A DNA stretch of 64,000 nt from Lachnospiraceae bacterium (lineage in GTDB: Bacteria; Bacillota; Clostridia; Lachnospirales; Lachnospiraceae), in assembly GCA_024696005.1 (NCBI GenBank), contig JAILHF010000029.1:31370-95369 (forward strand), written 5' to 3'. Shown piece after piece: positions 1 through 11,442 of this stretch (positions within the stretch are counted from its first letter, which is position 1; each line of letters opens with the position of its first letter). The notes under the pieces are model-generated. The model ran no database searches. It saw only the letters and a program-made list of their open reading frames with translations, and had not been told where the DNA came from. A program made the position numbers and the translations under genes.

Positions 1-993
1 GCAAATCTGGAGCGCGCCCTGGGCGGAAGGAACATTGACATGATCATCGTCCAGCACATGGAGCCGGATCATTCCGGGTCGCTTGCGGCTTTTGCGGAAA
101 AATACCCGCAGGCACAGATTCTGTGTTCCGCGGCAGCAGCCAACATGCTGAAGGCCTTCTTTGAGGAGGATCTTTCCGCAAGGGTAAAGACCATCAAAGA
201 AGGAGACAGCCTTTCCCTCGGAAAGCATGAGCTGCACTTTATCGCCGCACCGATGGTCCACTGGCCCGAGGTGATGGTGAGTTATGAATCCACGGAGAAG
301 ATCCTCTTTTCCGCGGATGCGTTCGGCAAGTTCGGTTATAAAGGCGCCGAGGCAGACGACTGGGCCTGCGAGGCGAGACGCTACTATTTTAATATCGTCG
401 GAAAATACGGAGCGCAGGTGCAGGCGCTTCTGAAAAAGCTTGAAGGAAAGGAACTGACGCACATCTGTGCGCTGCACGGTCCGGTGCTCCCGGAAAACGA
501 GCCTCTTGATTTCTATCTGGACAAATACCGGACCTGGTCCGCCTATGAGCCGGAGGATGACGGCGTGGCCATCGTATACGCGTCCATCCATGACTGCGGA
601 ACGAAGCAGGCGGCTGAAAAGCTTGCGGAGCTCTTTGCGGAAAAGGGCATAAAGACCGGCGTGACCAACCTGACCGAAGACGATCTGCACGAGGGCGTGG
701 AAGACGCGTTCCGTTATAACCGGCTGGTGCTCTGCGCATCGTCCTATGACGCGGATGTATTCCCGCCGATGCGTCAGTTTTTGAACGTCCTGAACATCAA
801 GGGCTATCAGAAGAGGCGCGTGGCGCTTGTGGAGAACGGAAGCTGGGCTCCCTCGGCAGCGCGTGTGATGAAACAGTATGTGGAAGGCTTCAAGGATGTG
901 GAGCTTGTGGAGCCGGTCGTCACGATCCGTTCCACCCTGAAACCCGAAAACAGCGAGCAGTTAAAGGAACTGGCGGAAAACCTGCTGGCCTGA
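1..993 (+). CDS. FprA family A-type flavoprotein (metallo-beta-lactamase + flavodoxin domains), 5' truncated by window edge
   Basis: Frame open from base 1 (ANLERALGGRNIDMIIVQHMEPDHSGS...); HxExDH-type metal motif 'HMEPDH', C-terminal flavodoxin-like half. Confidence 0.88.
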   Translation, partial: ANLERALGGRNIDMIIVQHMEPDHSGSLAAFAEKYPQAQILCSAAAANMLKAFFEEDLSARVKTIKEGDSLSLGKHELHFIAAPMVHWPEVMVSYESTEKILFSADAFGKFGYKGAEADDWACEARRYYFNIVGKYGAQVQALLKKLEGKELTHICALHGPVLPENEPLDFYLDKYRTWSAYEPEDDGVAIVYASIHDCGTKQAAEKLAELFAEKGIKTGVTNLTEDDLHEGVEDAFRYNRLVLCASSYDADVFPPMRQFLNVLNIKGYQKRRVALVENGSWAPSAARVMKQYVEGFKDVELVEPVVTIRSTLKPENSEQLKELAENLLA

Positions 994-1067
994 GCGCCGG
1001 ATAGGAAGGCCGCTTTTGCGGCAGCAAGAACAAGCGGCGTGATATGCCGGAAAAAGGAGGAAGAATC

Positions 1068-1748
1068 ATGCAGTTTTCAATCGAAGGAGAACCCTTACCC
1101 GTAGTGATCTGCACCCTGGAGGCAGGCGAGAGCATGATCACACAGAAAGGCGCCATGTCCTGGATGACGCCCAACATTAACATGGAGACTTCATCAAACG
1201 GCGGTTTCGGCAAGATGATCGGACGCGCCTTCACCGGGGAGGCCATGTTCCAGAACATCTACACGGCGGTGGGCGGAAAGGGCATGATCGCGTTTGCGTC
1301 CAGCTTTCCCGGATCCATCCGGGCGTTCGAGATCCATCCCGGACAGGAGATCGTTGCCCAGAAGGGAGCTTTCCTGGCATCCACCAGGGAAGTGACCATG
1401 TCCGTGTTCTTTCAGAAAAAGGTGGGCGCCGGCCTGGTGGGCGGCGAAGGCTTCCTGATGCAGAAGCTGTCCGGCGAAGGCATGGTATTTCTGGAGTTTG
1501 ACGGCTTCGTAAAGGAGTACGAGCTGCAGCAGGGACAGTCGATGATCATTGATACCGGTTATCTGGCCGCCATGACGGCAAGCTGCCACATCGATGTGCA
1601 GACGGTTCCCGGACTCAAGAACATCGTCTTCGGCGGCGAGGGGATCTTCAACACCGTGGTCACCGGCCCGGGACACGTATGGCTGCAGACGATGCCGGTG
1701 TTCCAGCTTGCGGGAGCGATCCGGCCTTACATTCCCACCGGAAGGTAA
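1068..1748 (+). CDS. AIM24 / TIGR00266 family protein
   Basis: MQFSIEGEPLPVVICTLEAGESMITQKGAMSWM... typical AIM24-like start; RBS aaggagg just upstream of ATG 1068. Confidence 0.85.
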   Translation: MQFSIEGEPLPVVICTLEAGESMITQKGAMSWMTPNINMETSSNGGFGKMIGRAFTGEAMFQNIYTAVGGKGMIAFASSFPGSIRAFEIHPGQEIVAQKGAFLASTREVTMSVFFQKKVGAGLVGGEGFLMQKLSGEGMVFLEFDGFVKEYELQQGQSMIIDTGYLAAMTASCHIDVQTVPGLKNIVFGGEGIFNTVVTGPGHVWLQTMPVFQLAGAIRPYIPTGR

Positions 1749-1759
1749 AAATTATACGG

Positions 1760-1788
1760 TTGACAAAACATTACAGTGTGCCTATACT
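1760..1788 (+). promoter_or_regulatory. sigmaA-type promoter TTGACA-17-TATACT upstream of acyl carrier protein gene
   Basis: TTGACA at 1760-1765, TATACT at 1783-1788. Confidence 0.75.
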
Positions 1789-1825
1789 CACCTATAGAAC
1801 AGAGACATCTTTACAGGAGGCGGCG

Positions 1826-2065
1826 ATGTTAGAGAAAGTTATCGAGTTAATACGTGAGCAGCTGCACATTTCCGAAGGGACTGTTATTACGGAAGAAACG
1901 TCCTTCCAGGAAGATCTGCGGGCGGATTCCTTTGAGCTTATGGAGATGATCATGGCCGTGGAAGAAGAGTACGGTGTGAAGGTTGAGGACGATGACCTCG
2001 AGAAGCTTCAGACCGTGGGAGATGTGGTTGAGTATATCAAGTCTCAGGGCATTGATATCGAGTAA
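1826..2065 (+). CDS. acyl carrier protein (orphan, outside fab operon)
   Basis: 79 aa, phosphopantetheine site 'LRADSFELMEMIMAVEEEYGV'; RBS ggaggcgg. Confidence 0.9.
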   Translation: MLEKVIELIREQLHISEGTVITEETSFQEDLRADSFELMEMIMAVEEEYGVKVEDDDLEKLQTVGDVVEYIKSQGIDIE

Positions 2066-2090
2066 AAAGCAAGGAACGTAGTTAACTGCG

Positions 2091-2126
2091 GAGGATCTCC
2101 CTTGTGTGCGGGAGATCCTCTTTTTT
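2091..2126 (+). terminator. intrinsic terminator
   Basis: GAGGATCTCCC / GGGAGATCCTC perfect stem followed by TTTTTT. Confidence 0.88.
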
Positions 2127-2137
2127 CGGAGGAAAGG

Positions 2138-3232
2138 ATGGAACGGATCATGACAAACCGGCTGGACCGCGCATTTGAGCGCTATCAGTCGGAATTTGAA
2201 GAGGCGGCTCTGCGGGTGCTTCGGGGAAGCCGCTATATCCTGGGTCCGGAGCTGGAAAGCTTTGAAAAAGCTTTTGCGGCCTATAACGGCGCATCGTACT
2301 GCATGGGTGTGGGCAACGGTCTGGACGCGCTCACGCTGGCCTGCCGCGCACTCGGCGTGGGAGAAGGCAGAGAGGTGATCATGCAGGGCAATACCTTCAT
2401 TGCCAGTGCGCTGGCGGTTTCCGCTGCCGGCGGAACACCGGTCTTTGTCGAACCGGATGCGTATTACCTTCCCGACCCGGAGGCGATCGAGGCCCGCATC
2501 ACCGAAAAGACGGTTGCGGTCATCGCAGTCCATCTGTACGGGCAGACGGCCCGCATGGATGAGCTGTCGGAGCTGTGCAAAAGACGGGGGCTTAAGCTGA
2601 TCGAGGATTGTGCCCAGTCCCACGGGGCGCGCTGCGGCAGCAGGATGAGCGGGACCATCGGGGATATCGGCTGCTTTTCCTTTTACCCGACCAAGAATCT
2701 GGGAGCTTTCGGTGACGGCGGTGCCGTCATCACGGATAACGAAGAATACGCGAGGCGCATCCGCAGGCTGCGCAATTACGGCAGCGAGCAGCGCTATCAT
2801 AATAAGGAACTCGGAGTCAATTCGCGCCTTGACGACATTCAGGCGGCCCTTCTTTCCGTGCGGCTTTCGCATTTGGATGAACTGACGGCGGAACGCAGGG
2901 AGGCCGCGGCCGTCTACGACGCGGGGATCGAAAATCCGAAGATCATCAAACCCGCGGTGCGGGAAGGCGCAGAACATGTTTATCATCAATACGTGATACG
3001 CTGCGCGCAGCGGGATGAGCTGCAGGCGTATCTGGCGGAGAGAGGGATCGATACCATCATCCATTATCCCATCCCGCCGCATCTTTCCGAGGCATACGCC
3101 CATCTGGGCTATCGGAAGGGAGACCTGCCCGTGACGGAGGAATACGCGGACACGGTGCTGTCCATCCCGATGTACAACGGGATCACGCGCGCGGAGCAGG
3201 AGCAGGTGATCGGAGCATTGAATGAATTTTGA
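2138..3232 (+). CDS. DegT/DnrJ/EryC1/StrS family aminotransferase
   Basis: GNGLDALTLACRALGVG..., EDCAQSHGAR, CFSFYPTKNLGAFGDGGAV (PLP lysine motif), RLDDIQAALL. Confidence 0.93.
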   Translation: MERIMTNRLDRAFERYQSEFEEAALRVLRGSRYILGPELESFEKAFAAYNGASYCMGVGNGLDALTLACRALGVGEGREVIMQGNTFIASALAVSAAGGTPVFVEPDAYYLPDPEAIEARITEKTVAVIAVHLYGQTARMDELSELCKRRGLKLIEDCAQSHGARCGSRMSGTIGDIGCFSFYPTKNLGAFGDGGAVITDNEEYARRIRRLRNYGSEQRYHNKELGVNSRLDDIQAALLSVRLSHLDELTAERREAAAVYDAGIENPKIIKPAVREGAEHVYHQYVIRCAQRDELQAYLAERGIDTIIHYPIPPHLSEAYAHLGYRKGDLPVTEEYADTVLSIPMYNGITRAEQEQVIGALNEF

Positions 3233-4604
3233 CGCAAGGATCCCTTCGGGAGCCGTAAAGATCTTGCATAAGCTGAAGGAGGCCGGCTACGAAGCATATA
3301 TCGTAGGCGGCTGCGTGCGGGACTGCCTGCTCGGGAAACAGCCCAGCGACTGGGACATCACGACTTCCGCCAAACCGCAGGAGGTGAAGGATATCTTTCG
3401 CAGGACCGTGGACACGGGGCTGCAGCATGGGACCGTGTCGGTACTGATGCGCGAGGAGGGGAAGCTCTGCGCCTACGAGGTGACCACCTACCGGATCGAC
3501 GGAGCCTATGAAGACGGACGCCATCCGAAGCAGGTGACGTTCACGCCCGATCTTTCCGAAGACCTGCGGCGCCGTGATTTTACGATCAACGCCATGGCCT
3601 ATAATCCGGAGGACGGGCTTGTCGATCTGCACGGAGGCCGTGAGGATCTGGAAAAACGCCTGATCCGCTGTGTGGGAGACCCGAAGGAGCGCTTCGGGGA
3701 GGATGCGCTGCGCATGATGCGCGCGATCCGTTTCGCGGCCCAGCTGGATGCCACGATCGATCCGGCGGCCTGGGAAGCGATCTGCGCGATGAAGGACAAT
3801 ATCGTGCATGTCAGTGCCGAGCGCATACGGGTAGAGCTGGAAAAACTCCTGGTCAGTCCCAGACCGGCGCTGTTTGCCCTGTTTGTCGACTGCGGTCTCG
3901 CGGAGCATTTCCTGCCGGAATTTCTCCCCTGCATGGGCTGCACGCAGGAAAACCCGCATCATCAATACAATGTGGGCGAGCATATCCTGCATTCCCTGGA
4001 GACGATCGACACCGCGCGCCTGCGCGAAGAGCTCGGGGAGGAGGCTTATCCCCGTGCGCTGAAGACGCTCAGGCTCACGATGCTTTTTCACGATATCGGA
4101 AAGCCCGGGCAGAAGACCGTTGATGAAGCGGGGATCGCTCATTTCAAGGGGCATCCGGAGAAAAGCGCGCAGATCGCGGAGTGTGTTCTGCGGCGCCTGA
4201 AATACGATAATGACACGATAAGGGATGTGGTCCACCTGGTCGCGACGCACGAGGAGCGCTTTCCGGCGAAGGAACGCTCGCTTCGCCGTGCCATGAGCTC
4301 GATCGGCGCGGAGTATTTCCCTCTGTATTTTTATGTGCAGCAGGCAGATGCCCTTGCGCAGAGCCTGTACCAGCGTGAAGAGAAGCTTGCGCGGCTTGAA
4401 GAGCTGAGAGAGCTCAGGAAGATCATACTTAAAAAGCAGTGCCCGCTTTCGGTCAGGGATCTGGCCGTGAACGGGGCGGATCTGAAGGCGGCCGGCGTTA
4501 CGCCGGGGCCGGGGATGGGAGAGCTGCTGAAACGCATGCTGGAGGACGTTCTGGAGGAACCGTCCCATAACACGAAGGAATACCTGCTTCGGAAGTATTG
4601 CTGA
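3222..4604 (+). CDS. cca: CCA tRNA nucleotidyltransferase with HD domain
   Basis: YIVGGCVRDCLLGKQPSDWDITTSA; RRDFTINAMAYNP; C-terminal HD motif 'LFHDIGKP'. Confidence 0.95.
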   Translation: MNFDARIPSGAVKILHKLKEAGYEAYIVGGCVRDCLLGKQPSDWDITTSAKPQEVKDIFRRTVDTGLQHGTVSVLMREEGKLCAYEVTTYRIDGAYEDGRHPKQVTFTPDLSEDLRRRDFTINAMAYNPEDGLVDLHGGREDLEKRLIRCVGDPKERFGEDALRMMRAIRFAAQLDATIDPAAWEAICAMKDNIVHVSAERIRVELEKLLVSPRPALFALFVDCGLAEHFLPEFLPCMGCTQENPHHQYNVGEHILHSLETIDTARLREELGEEAYPRALKTLRLTMLFHDIGKPGQKTVDEAGIAHFKGHPEKSAQIAECVLRRLKYDNDTIRDVVHLVATHEERFPAKERSLRRAMSSIGAEYFPLYFYVQQADALAQSLYQREEKLARLEELRELRKIILKKQCPLSVRDLAVNGADLKAAGVTPGPGMGELLKRMLEDVLEEPSHNTKEYLLRKYC

Positions 4605-4618
4605 TGGAAAGGAAAAGG

Positions 4619-6070
4619 ATGAACGGAAGAAAGAAACATCTGTCTGTCTTGGGAGGGTTCGCGGCCCTGCTGCTTCTTCTGACGGCCGGCTGCACAAGCG
4701 TCGGGACGGGGAAGGAAGTGTCGGGGAACTATGCGGAAACGGGCTTTCTTCCGGCAACCCCGGGCAATTATGACAGCCTGGATACCGCGATCTTCGTTTC
4801 GAAGGATGTGGAGGCAAAGACAGTCCGTTTCTACAATACGGAAGTGGGCAGATTTTATACGCTGAACTATGACGGGGCCACGACCTATGCGGACAAGTAC
4901 GCGCAGGCACTGTCCCTGGAGCAGGTCAAGCCCGGGGCACTGGTGGATATTAGCTTCATGCGCGGGCGGCGCCGGCTCAACAGCCTGCAGCTCAACGGCC
5001 AGGGCTTCAGCTATACGGGCGTGGAGAACCTGTCGCTCACGGAAGGCGTGCGCAGGATCACGCTGATGGGGGAAGAATACACCCTGGATCCCAATGCGCT
5101 GATCCTGACGGCGGACGGTCCCGGCGAGGCCATGGACCTGAACCCGGTGGATGTCCTTTCGATCTCCGGCATGGGACATACGGTGTATGCCCTGGCCGTC
5201 GAGAGAGGGCACGGGTACCTTCGCCTTTCGAATGATGAGCATTTTATCGGCGGTTTTGTCGGGATCGGGGAGAACCGCGTCTACCAGATCACGCAGGACA
5301 TGCTGCTGGCGGTGCCGGAGGGCGTGTTCGACGTGACGGTATCCCACAAGGGCAGCAGCGGCACCGAGCGCGTGAATTTCGAACGCGGAAAGGAACTGAC
5401 CCTGGATGCGGGCAAATGGGTGAGCGCCCCGAAATACGGCGGGATCCTGTTCATCACCGTTCCCCTGGACACGCAGATCTTCATAGACGGCGAAGCCGTG
5501 GACCACAGCAAGGAAGTGTCGCTGAGCTACGGCATACACCGGATGATCGCCAAGGCGGACGGATACGCGAGCGTGACCCGTTATATCCGCGTTGCGGAGC
5601 CTCTGGCCAAGCTGAACGTGACACTGACGGAAGGAGGGAGCACTTCCTCCAACACCGCGTCCGCAAATGAAGCAACGCCCACGCCTTCACCGTCGCCCAC
5701 GCCTACCGAGACGCCGAGCGCCTCGGAAAACAGCGTGTCCGGCAACAGCAGCTCCGAAAACAGTGCCTCCGGCAACAGCGGAAGCGATAACGGAGATTCC
5801 GGGGCCGGGGATCCCCTGAGCGGCGAGGGTAGCGTAAATGTCGTGAGCCCCGGTGAATTCCGCGTATACATCGATGCGCCGGAGGGCGTGGAAGTCTATA
5901 AGGACGGCAGCTATATCGGCATCACCCCCCTGTCCTTCAAGAAGGCAGAGGGCAGCTGCGTCATCACCCTGCGCAAGGAGGGCTGCCAGACCCGAAGCTA
6001 CACGATCGTGATGGACGGGGAGGAAAAAGATGTCAATTATTCCTTCTCGGAACTGATGCCTATAAACTGA
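4619..6070 (+). CDS. lipoprotein with PEGA domains
   Basis: Lipobox LLTAGC; PEGA-like repeats 'VPLDTQIFIDGEAVDHSKEVSLSYGIHRMIAKADGY' and 'IDAPEGVEVYKDGSYIGITPLSFKKAEGSCVITLRKEGC'. Confidence 0.8.
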   Translation: MNGRKKHLSVLGGFAALLLLLTAGCTSVGTGKEVSGNYAETGFLPATPGNYDSLDTAIFVSKDVEAKTVRFYNTEVGRFYTLNYDGATTYADKYAQALSLEQVKPGALVDISFMRGRRRLNSLQLNGQGFSYTGVENLSLTEGVRRITLMGEEYTLDPNALILTADGPGEAMDLNPVDVLSISGMGHTVYALAVERGHGYLRLSNDEHFIGGFVGIGENRVYQITQDMLLAVPEGVFDVTVSHKGSSGTERVNFERGKELTLDAGKWVSAPKYGGILFITVPLDTQIFIDGEAVDHSKEVSLSYGIHRMIAKADGYASVTRYIRVAEPLAKLNVTLTEGGSTSSNTASANEATPTPSPSPTPTETPSASENSVSGNSSSENSASGNSGSDNGDSGAGDPLSGEGSVNVVSPGEFRVYIDAPEGVEVYKDGSYIGITPLSFKKAEGSCVITLRKEGCQTRSYTIVMDGEEKDVNYSFSELMPIN

Positions 6071-6174
6071 GTTTTTTCAATATGCAAAATGCCGAAATAT
6101 TGGGGCAAATACCGTGAAAAATCCTTGCAACCTATGGAAAACGGCGCAAAAAGCCCCCATATGGTGCGAAAGTA

Positions 6175-6203
6175 TTGACAAACGTGGGAAAAACGCATAT
6201 AAA
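6175..6203 (+). promoter_or_regulatory. promoter TTGACA-17-TATAAA for HU gene
   Basis: TTGACA 6175-6180; TATAAA 6198-6203. Confidence 0.75.
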
Positions 6204-6263
6204 GGTACTTGTAGCTTTTTTGGAAGCACAGAAAGAATCAAACATAGTAGGAGGAATTTGAAG

Positions 6264-6536
6264 ATGAACAAGACAGAACTGGTTGCAGCAATCGCTGATA
6301 AGGCAAAGCTGAGCAAGAAGGATGCAGAGATCGTACTGAACGCTTTCACCGACACGGTGACCAAGGAGCTCAAGAAGGGCGGCAAGGTCCAGCTGGTAGG
6401 TTTCGGTACGTTTGAGGTTACCAAGAGAAACGCACGCACCGGCCGCAATCCTCAGACCGGCGAGACCATGAAGATCGCAGCTTCCAAGGCTCCCAAGTTC
6501 AAGGCCGGCAAGGCTTTCAAGGACGCCATCAGCTAA
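6264..6536 (+). CDS. hup: HU family DNA-binding protein
   Basis: MNKTELVAAIADKAKLSKKDAEIVLNAF...GFGTFEVTKRNARTGRNPQTGE. Confidence 0.97.
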   Translation: MNKTELVAAIADKAKLSKKDAEIVLNAFTDTVTKELKKGGKVQLVGFGTFEVTKRNARTGRNPQTGETMKIAASKAPKFKAGKAFKDAIS

Positions 6537-6587
6537 GCAGAGATCAGTCTGAGGGATCCGACAGGGATCCGGATAGCAGGATCATTT

Positions 6588-6619
6588 CAGGGTGTGCCGT
6601 GTGTACACCCTGTTTTTTT
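6588..6619 (+). terminator. intrinsic terminator
   Basis: CAGGGTGT / ACACCCTG stem followed by TTTTTTT. Confidence 0.8.
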
Positions 6620-6652
6620 GAAAGAAGCAGCAGTGAGAAGGGGAGGACGAGC

Positions 6653-6892
6653 ATGCGTCTGGACAAATATCTGAAGGTGTCGAGGCTGATCAAACGGCGC
6701 ACCGTGGCAAACGAAGCCTGTGATGCGGGCCGTGTGATGCTCAACGACAAGGTGGCCCGCGCCAGTGCCGAGGTGAAAGCGGGCGATACCATCACCATAG
6801 CGTTCGGAAACCGTGAGACCAGAGTGCGTGTGCTTTCCGTGCAGGAGAGCATCCGCAAGGAGGACGCGGAGGGAATGTACGAGTTCATCTGA
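6653..6892 (+). CDS. rqcP: S4-domain RNA-binding protein RqcP (YabO/Hsp15-like)
   Basis: MRLDKYLKVSRLIKRRTVANEACDAGRVMLNDKVA. Confidence 0.9.
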   Translation: MRLDKYLKVSRLIKRRTVANEACDAGRVMLNDKVARASAEVKAGDTITIAFGNRETRVRVLSVQESIRKEDAEGMYEFI

Positions 6893-6966
6893 ATTATGTA
6901 AACCATATATGGTGTGGCTGCCGGACCGTCGGACTACATGCTGTGGTTGACGATAAGCTTCGGTTC

Positions 6967-6998
6967 GCGGTATCATTATAAGTAGTTTTTGATACCGC
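6967..6998. repeat. inverted repeat GCGGTATCA-N14-TGATACCGC upstream of DivIC-like gene
   Basis: Perfect 9-bp arms. Confidence 0.7.
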
Positions 6999-7052
6999 AA
7001 TCATGTGCCGCCCGGCAGTGCGGGGGGGCAAAAAACCGAGGTGATCCGGGGA

Positions 7053-7382
7053 ATGGGCGTGAGGAACGCTGACAAAAAGAAAAAGAATGTAGCTTTTCGC
7101 AAAGAGAAGAAGAAATATGCGAGCGCCATTCTGGTGATCGCTGTCGTCGGAGCATTCCTTTTGATCTTTACTCACAATTCCGGTAACATGCAGACGGAAC
7201 TGGACGGGCTGAACCATAATGTGGAACAGGTGCGCGCGCAGCTGGAGGAGGAAAAAGCCCGGGCAGAGGAACTGAAGCAGTTTGAAACCTATACCCATAC
7301 CAAGAAGTATGCGGAACAGGTGGCCAAGGAAAAACTGGGTTATGTATACGAAGGAGAGATCATTTTCCAGAAGGATAACTGA
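7053..7382 (+). CDS. septum formation initiator (FtsB/DivIC-like)
   Basis: Single TM + coiled coil + 'YAEQVAKEKLGYVYEGEIIF', located between rqcP and tilS as in many Firmicutes. Confidence 0.85.
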   Translation: MGVRNADKKKKNVAFRKEKKKYASAILVIAVVGAFLLIFTHNSGNMQTELDGLNHNVEQVRAQLEEEKARAEELKQFETYTHTKKYAEQVAKEKLGYVYEGEIIFQKDN

Positions 7383-7385
7383 GGC

Positions 7386-8378
7386 GTGGAACTGAAAGAG
7401 CAGGTAGGCGCTTATATCGAGGCGCAGGGGCTGATACGGCCGGAGGATACCGTGTTGATCGGGGTGTCCGGAGGAGCCGACTCCCTGTGTCTTTTTCATT
7501 TGCTGAGGGAACTGCACGGGCACATCCTGGTCTGCCATGTGCATCATCATCTGCGGGAAAACGCCGATGCGGATGCCGAAGCGGTCAGGGCGCTCTGTGA
7601 AGAGTGGGGCGTGGCTTTCCGGCGGGCCGACGTGGATGTGGAGGCGCTGGTGGAACGGGAAGGCCTCTCCTGCGAGGAGGCGGCGCGCATCCTGCGCTAT
7701 GAAGCCCTGCGCTCCTGCCTGGCAGCGGAAGAACCCGACCCCGGAAAGAGACGTCTCGCGGTAGCCCATACCATAGAAGACGACGCGGAGACGGTCCTGC
7801 ACAATCTGTTCCGCGGGAGCGGGCTTAAGGGACTGGGCGGGATCCGACCCAGGCAGCAGCTTGAGGACTGTGTCCTGATCCGGCCTCTTTTGGAGGTATC
7901 CCGGGCGCAGATCGAAAGCTATCTAAAGGAGCGCGGCATTTCCTGGTGCTGTGACGAGAGCAACGAGGGGGATGACTATGCGCGCAACCGCATCCGGCAT
8001 CACATCCTTCCGGAGGCACAGCGGCAGGTAAACGCCCGGGCGGCTCTCCATGTCCATGCGGCGGCAGAGCAGCTCTCCGCGGCGGAGGATTTCATCGAAG
8101 AGCTGCTTAAGGGGGCGTATGGGGCATGCTGTGAGGAGATCGCGGACGGTCTGCGGATGCGCAGGGACGTCTTTTGCGGGCTGCATCCCTATCTGCGGCA
8201 GCGCCTGGCTCTCCTGTGCATGCAAAAGGTCTCGGGCAGCGCGAAGGATATCTCGGCAGTTCATGTGCGGCTGCTTTCGGAGCTGTTCGGAATGCCGCGG
8301 GGGAAGATGCTGGATCTTCCGCATCGCCTGCACGCCCTGCGGACGGGGGAATGCGTCGAGCTGGTCCGGAAAGCGTAA
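7386..8378 (+). CDS. tilS: tRNA(Ile)-lysidine synthetase
   Basis: SGGADS P-loop (LIGVSGGADSLCLF), 'HHLR', 'ARNRIRHHILP'; GTG start. Confidence 0.95.
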   Translation: MELKEQVGAYIEAQGLIRPEDTVLIGVSGGADSLCLFHLLRELHGHILVCHVHHHLRENADADAEAVRALCEEWGVAFRRADVDVEALVEREGLSCEEAARILRYEALRSCLAAEEPDPGKRRLAVAHTIEDDAETVLHNLFRGSGLKGLGGIRPRQQLEDCVLIRPLLEVSRAQIESYLKERGISWCCDESNEGDDYARNRIRHHILPEAQRQVNARAALHVHAAAEQLSAAEDFIEELLKGAYGACCEEIADGLRMRRDVFCGLHPYLRQRLALLCMQKVSGSAKDISAVHVRLLSELFGMPRGKMLDLPHRLHALRTGECVELVRKA

Positions 8379-8382
8379 AGAC

Positions 8383-8411
8383 TTGCGTAATGGGAAAAAA
8401 CTGTTTATAAT
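8383..8411 (+). promoter_or_regulatory. promoter TTGCGT-17-TATAAT for ftsH
   Basis: -35 8383-8388, -10 8406-8411. Confidence 0.65.
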
Positions 8412-8447
8412 CAGACAGTTAAAGCATTTTTCCATAAAGAAAGAGAG

Positions 8448-10259
<1,812 letters not shown>

Positions 10260-10407
10260 TTTGCACAAAGAAACGATGATTTAATTGTAAAATTTGTGTT
10301 TTTTGAGAATGGACTTATAAGGGGCGTCTGCTATAATGCAAGATGTAACCCCCAATACATTTTATAGTTTTTTGCTATAACCCCATAAGAAAGAAATACC
10401 TTCTCTG

Positions 10408-10436
10408 AAAATGACAGTCAATGCGCTGTCATTTTT
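10408..10436 (+). terminator. intrinsic terminator
   Basis: AAAATGACAG / CTGTCATTTT stem with T tract. Confidence 0.75.
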
Positions 10437-10462
10437 ACTTTTTCGGCAAAGAGTGCTATAAT
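10434..10462 (+). promoter_or_regulatory. putative promoter TTTACT-17-TATAAT
   Basis: Upstream of CDF transporter gene. Confidence 0.5.
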
Positions 10463-10536
10463 CCTGCTTAAGCGCAAAAGGGTTCGGAAGGACCCATGAT
10501 CGGCTTGAAAGGAAACGCTGCTTGCGGGAATGACTT

Positions 10537-11442
10537 ATGGATGAGAACAGGATCGTAAAGAAACTATCAAGAGTGGGGATACTCGGAAATGTCGTTCTGG
10601 CATTGTTCAAGCTGCTGGCCGGGATCTTCGGAAGATCCGGCGCCATGATCTCGGATGCGGCCCATTCCCTTTCCGATGTTTTTGCCACCCTGATAGCGTA
10701 TGTCGGGGTGCGTCTTTCCAGGCAGCAGGAGGATGAGGACCATCCTTACGGTCATGAGCGCCTGGAGTGCGTTGCCTCGCTGACACTGGGGCTGATCCTC
10801 GCCGGTACCGGCCTCGGGATCGGTTACAGCGGCGTCAGAAAGCTTTTGTACGAGCGGGACAGCCTGGAGATCCCTACCATGCTGCCGCTGATCGCTGCCA
10901 TTGTATCCGTTGTCACAAAGGAAGCGATGTTCTGGTATACGATGCACTATGCGAAGAAGCTGGATTCGGCGGCTTTTCGGGCCGATGCCTGGCATCACCG
11001 TTCGGATGCCATCTCTTCGGTAGGTTCTTTTGCCGGCATCGGTCTGGCCATGCTGGGTTTCCCGGTCATGGACCCGATCGCCGGGCTTTTCATCTGCCTG
11101 CTGATCCTGAAGGTGGCATACGACATCTCGAAGGACTCGGTGGTCAAGATGCTGGATACAGCCTGTGACAAGGCTTTTGTTCAGAAACTGCGCCTGTTCA
11201 TCGCCGGACAGCCCGGCGTGAGAGGGATCGATCTGCTGCGGACCAGACAGTTCGGGAACCGCATCTATGTTGACCTGGAGATCTCGGTAAAGCGCGACAT
11301 TTCCCTGCTTGAGGCGCATGAGATCGCCGAGAACGTGCACAGCAGGGTTGAGCAGGAATATCCCAAAGTAAAGCACATCATGATCCATGTGAACCCTGAA
11401 GAAGAAAACGACGGGACGAAAAAGGGACAGAATGGCGTTTAA
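10537..11442 (+). CDS. cation diffusion facilitator family transporter
   Basis: SDAAHSLSDVFATL, DAWHHRSDAISS, C-terminal cytoplasmic domain. Confidence 0.95.
   Translation: MDENRIVKKLSRVGILGNVVLALFKLLAGIFGRSGAMISDAAHSLSDVFATLIAYVGVRLSRQQEDEDHPYGHERLECVASLTLGLILAGTGLGIGYSGVRKLLYERDSLEIPTMLPLIAAIVSVVTKEAMFWYTMHYAKKLDSAAFRADAWHHRSDAISSVGSFAGIGLAMLGFPVMDPIAGLFICLLILKVAYDISKDSVVKMLDTACDKAFVQKLRLFIAGQPGVRGIDLLRTRQFGNRIYVDLEISVKRDISLLEAHEIAENVHSRVEQEYPKVKHIMIHVNPEEENDGTKKGQNGV

Noticed and set aside
3183-4910. 575-aa minus-strand ORF opposite cca
   Set aside because: Antisense shadow of cca; composition typical of reverse-frame artefact.
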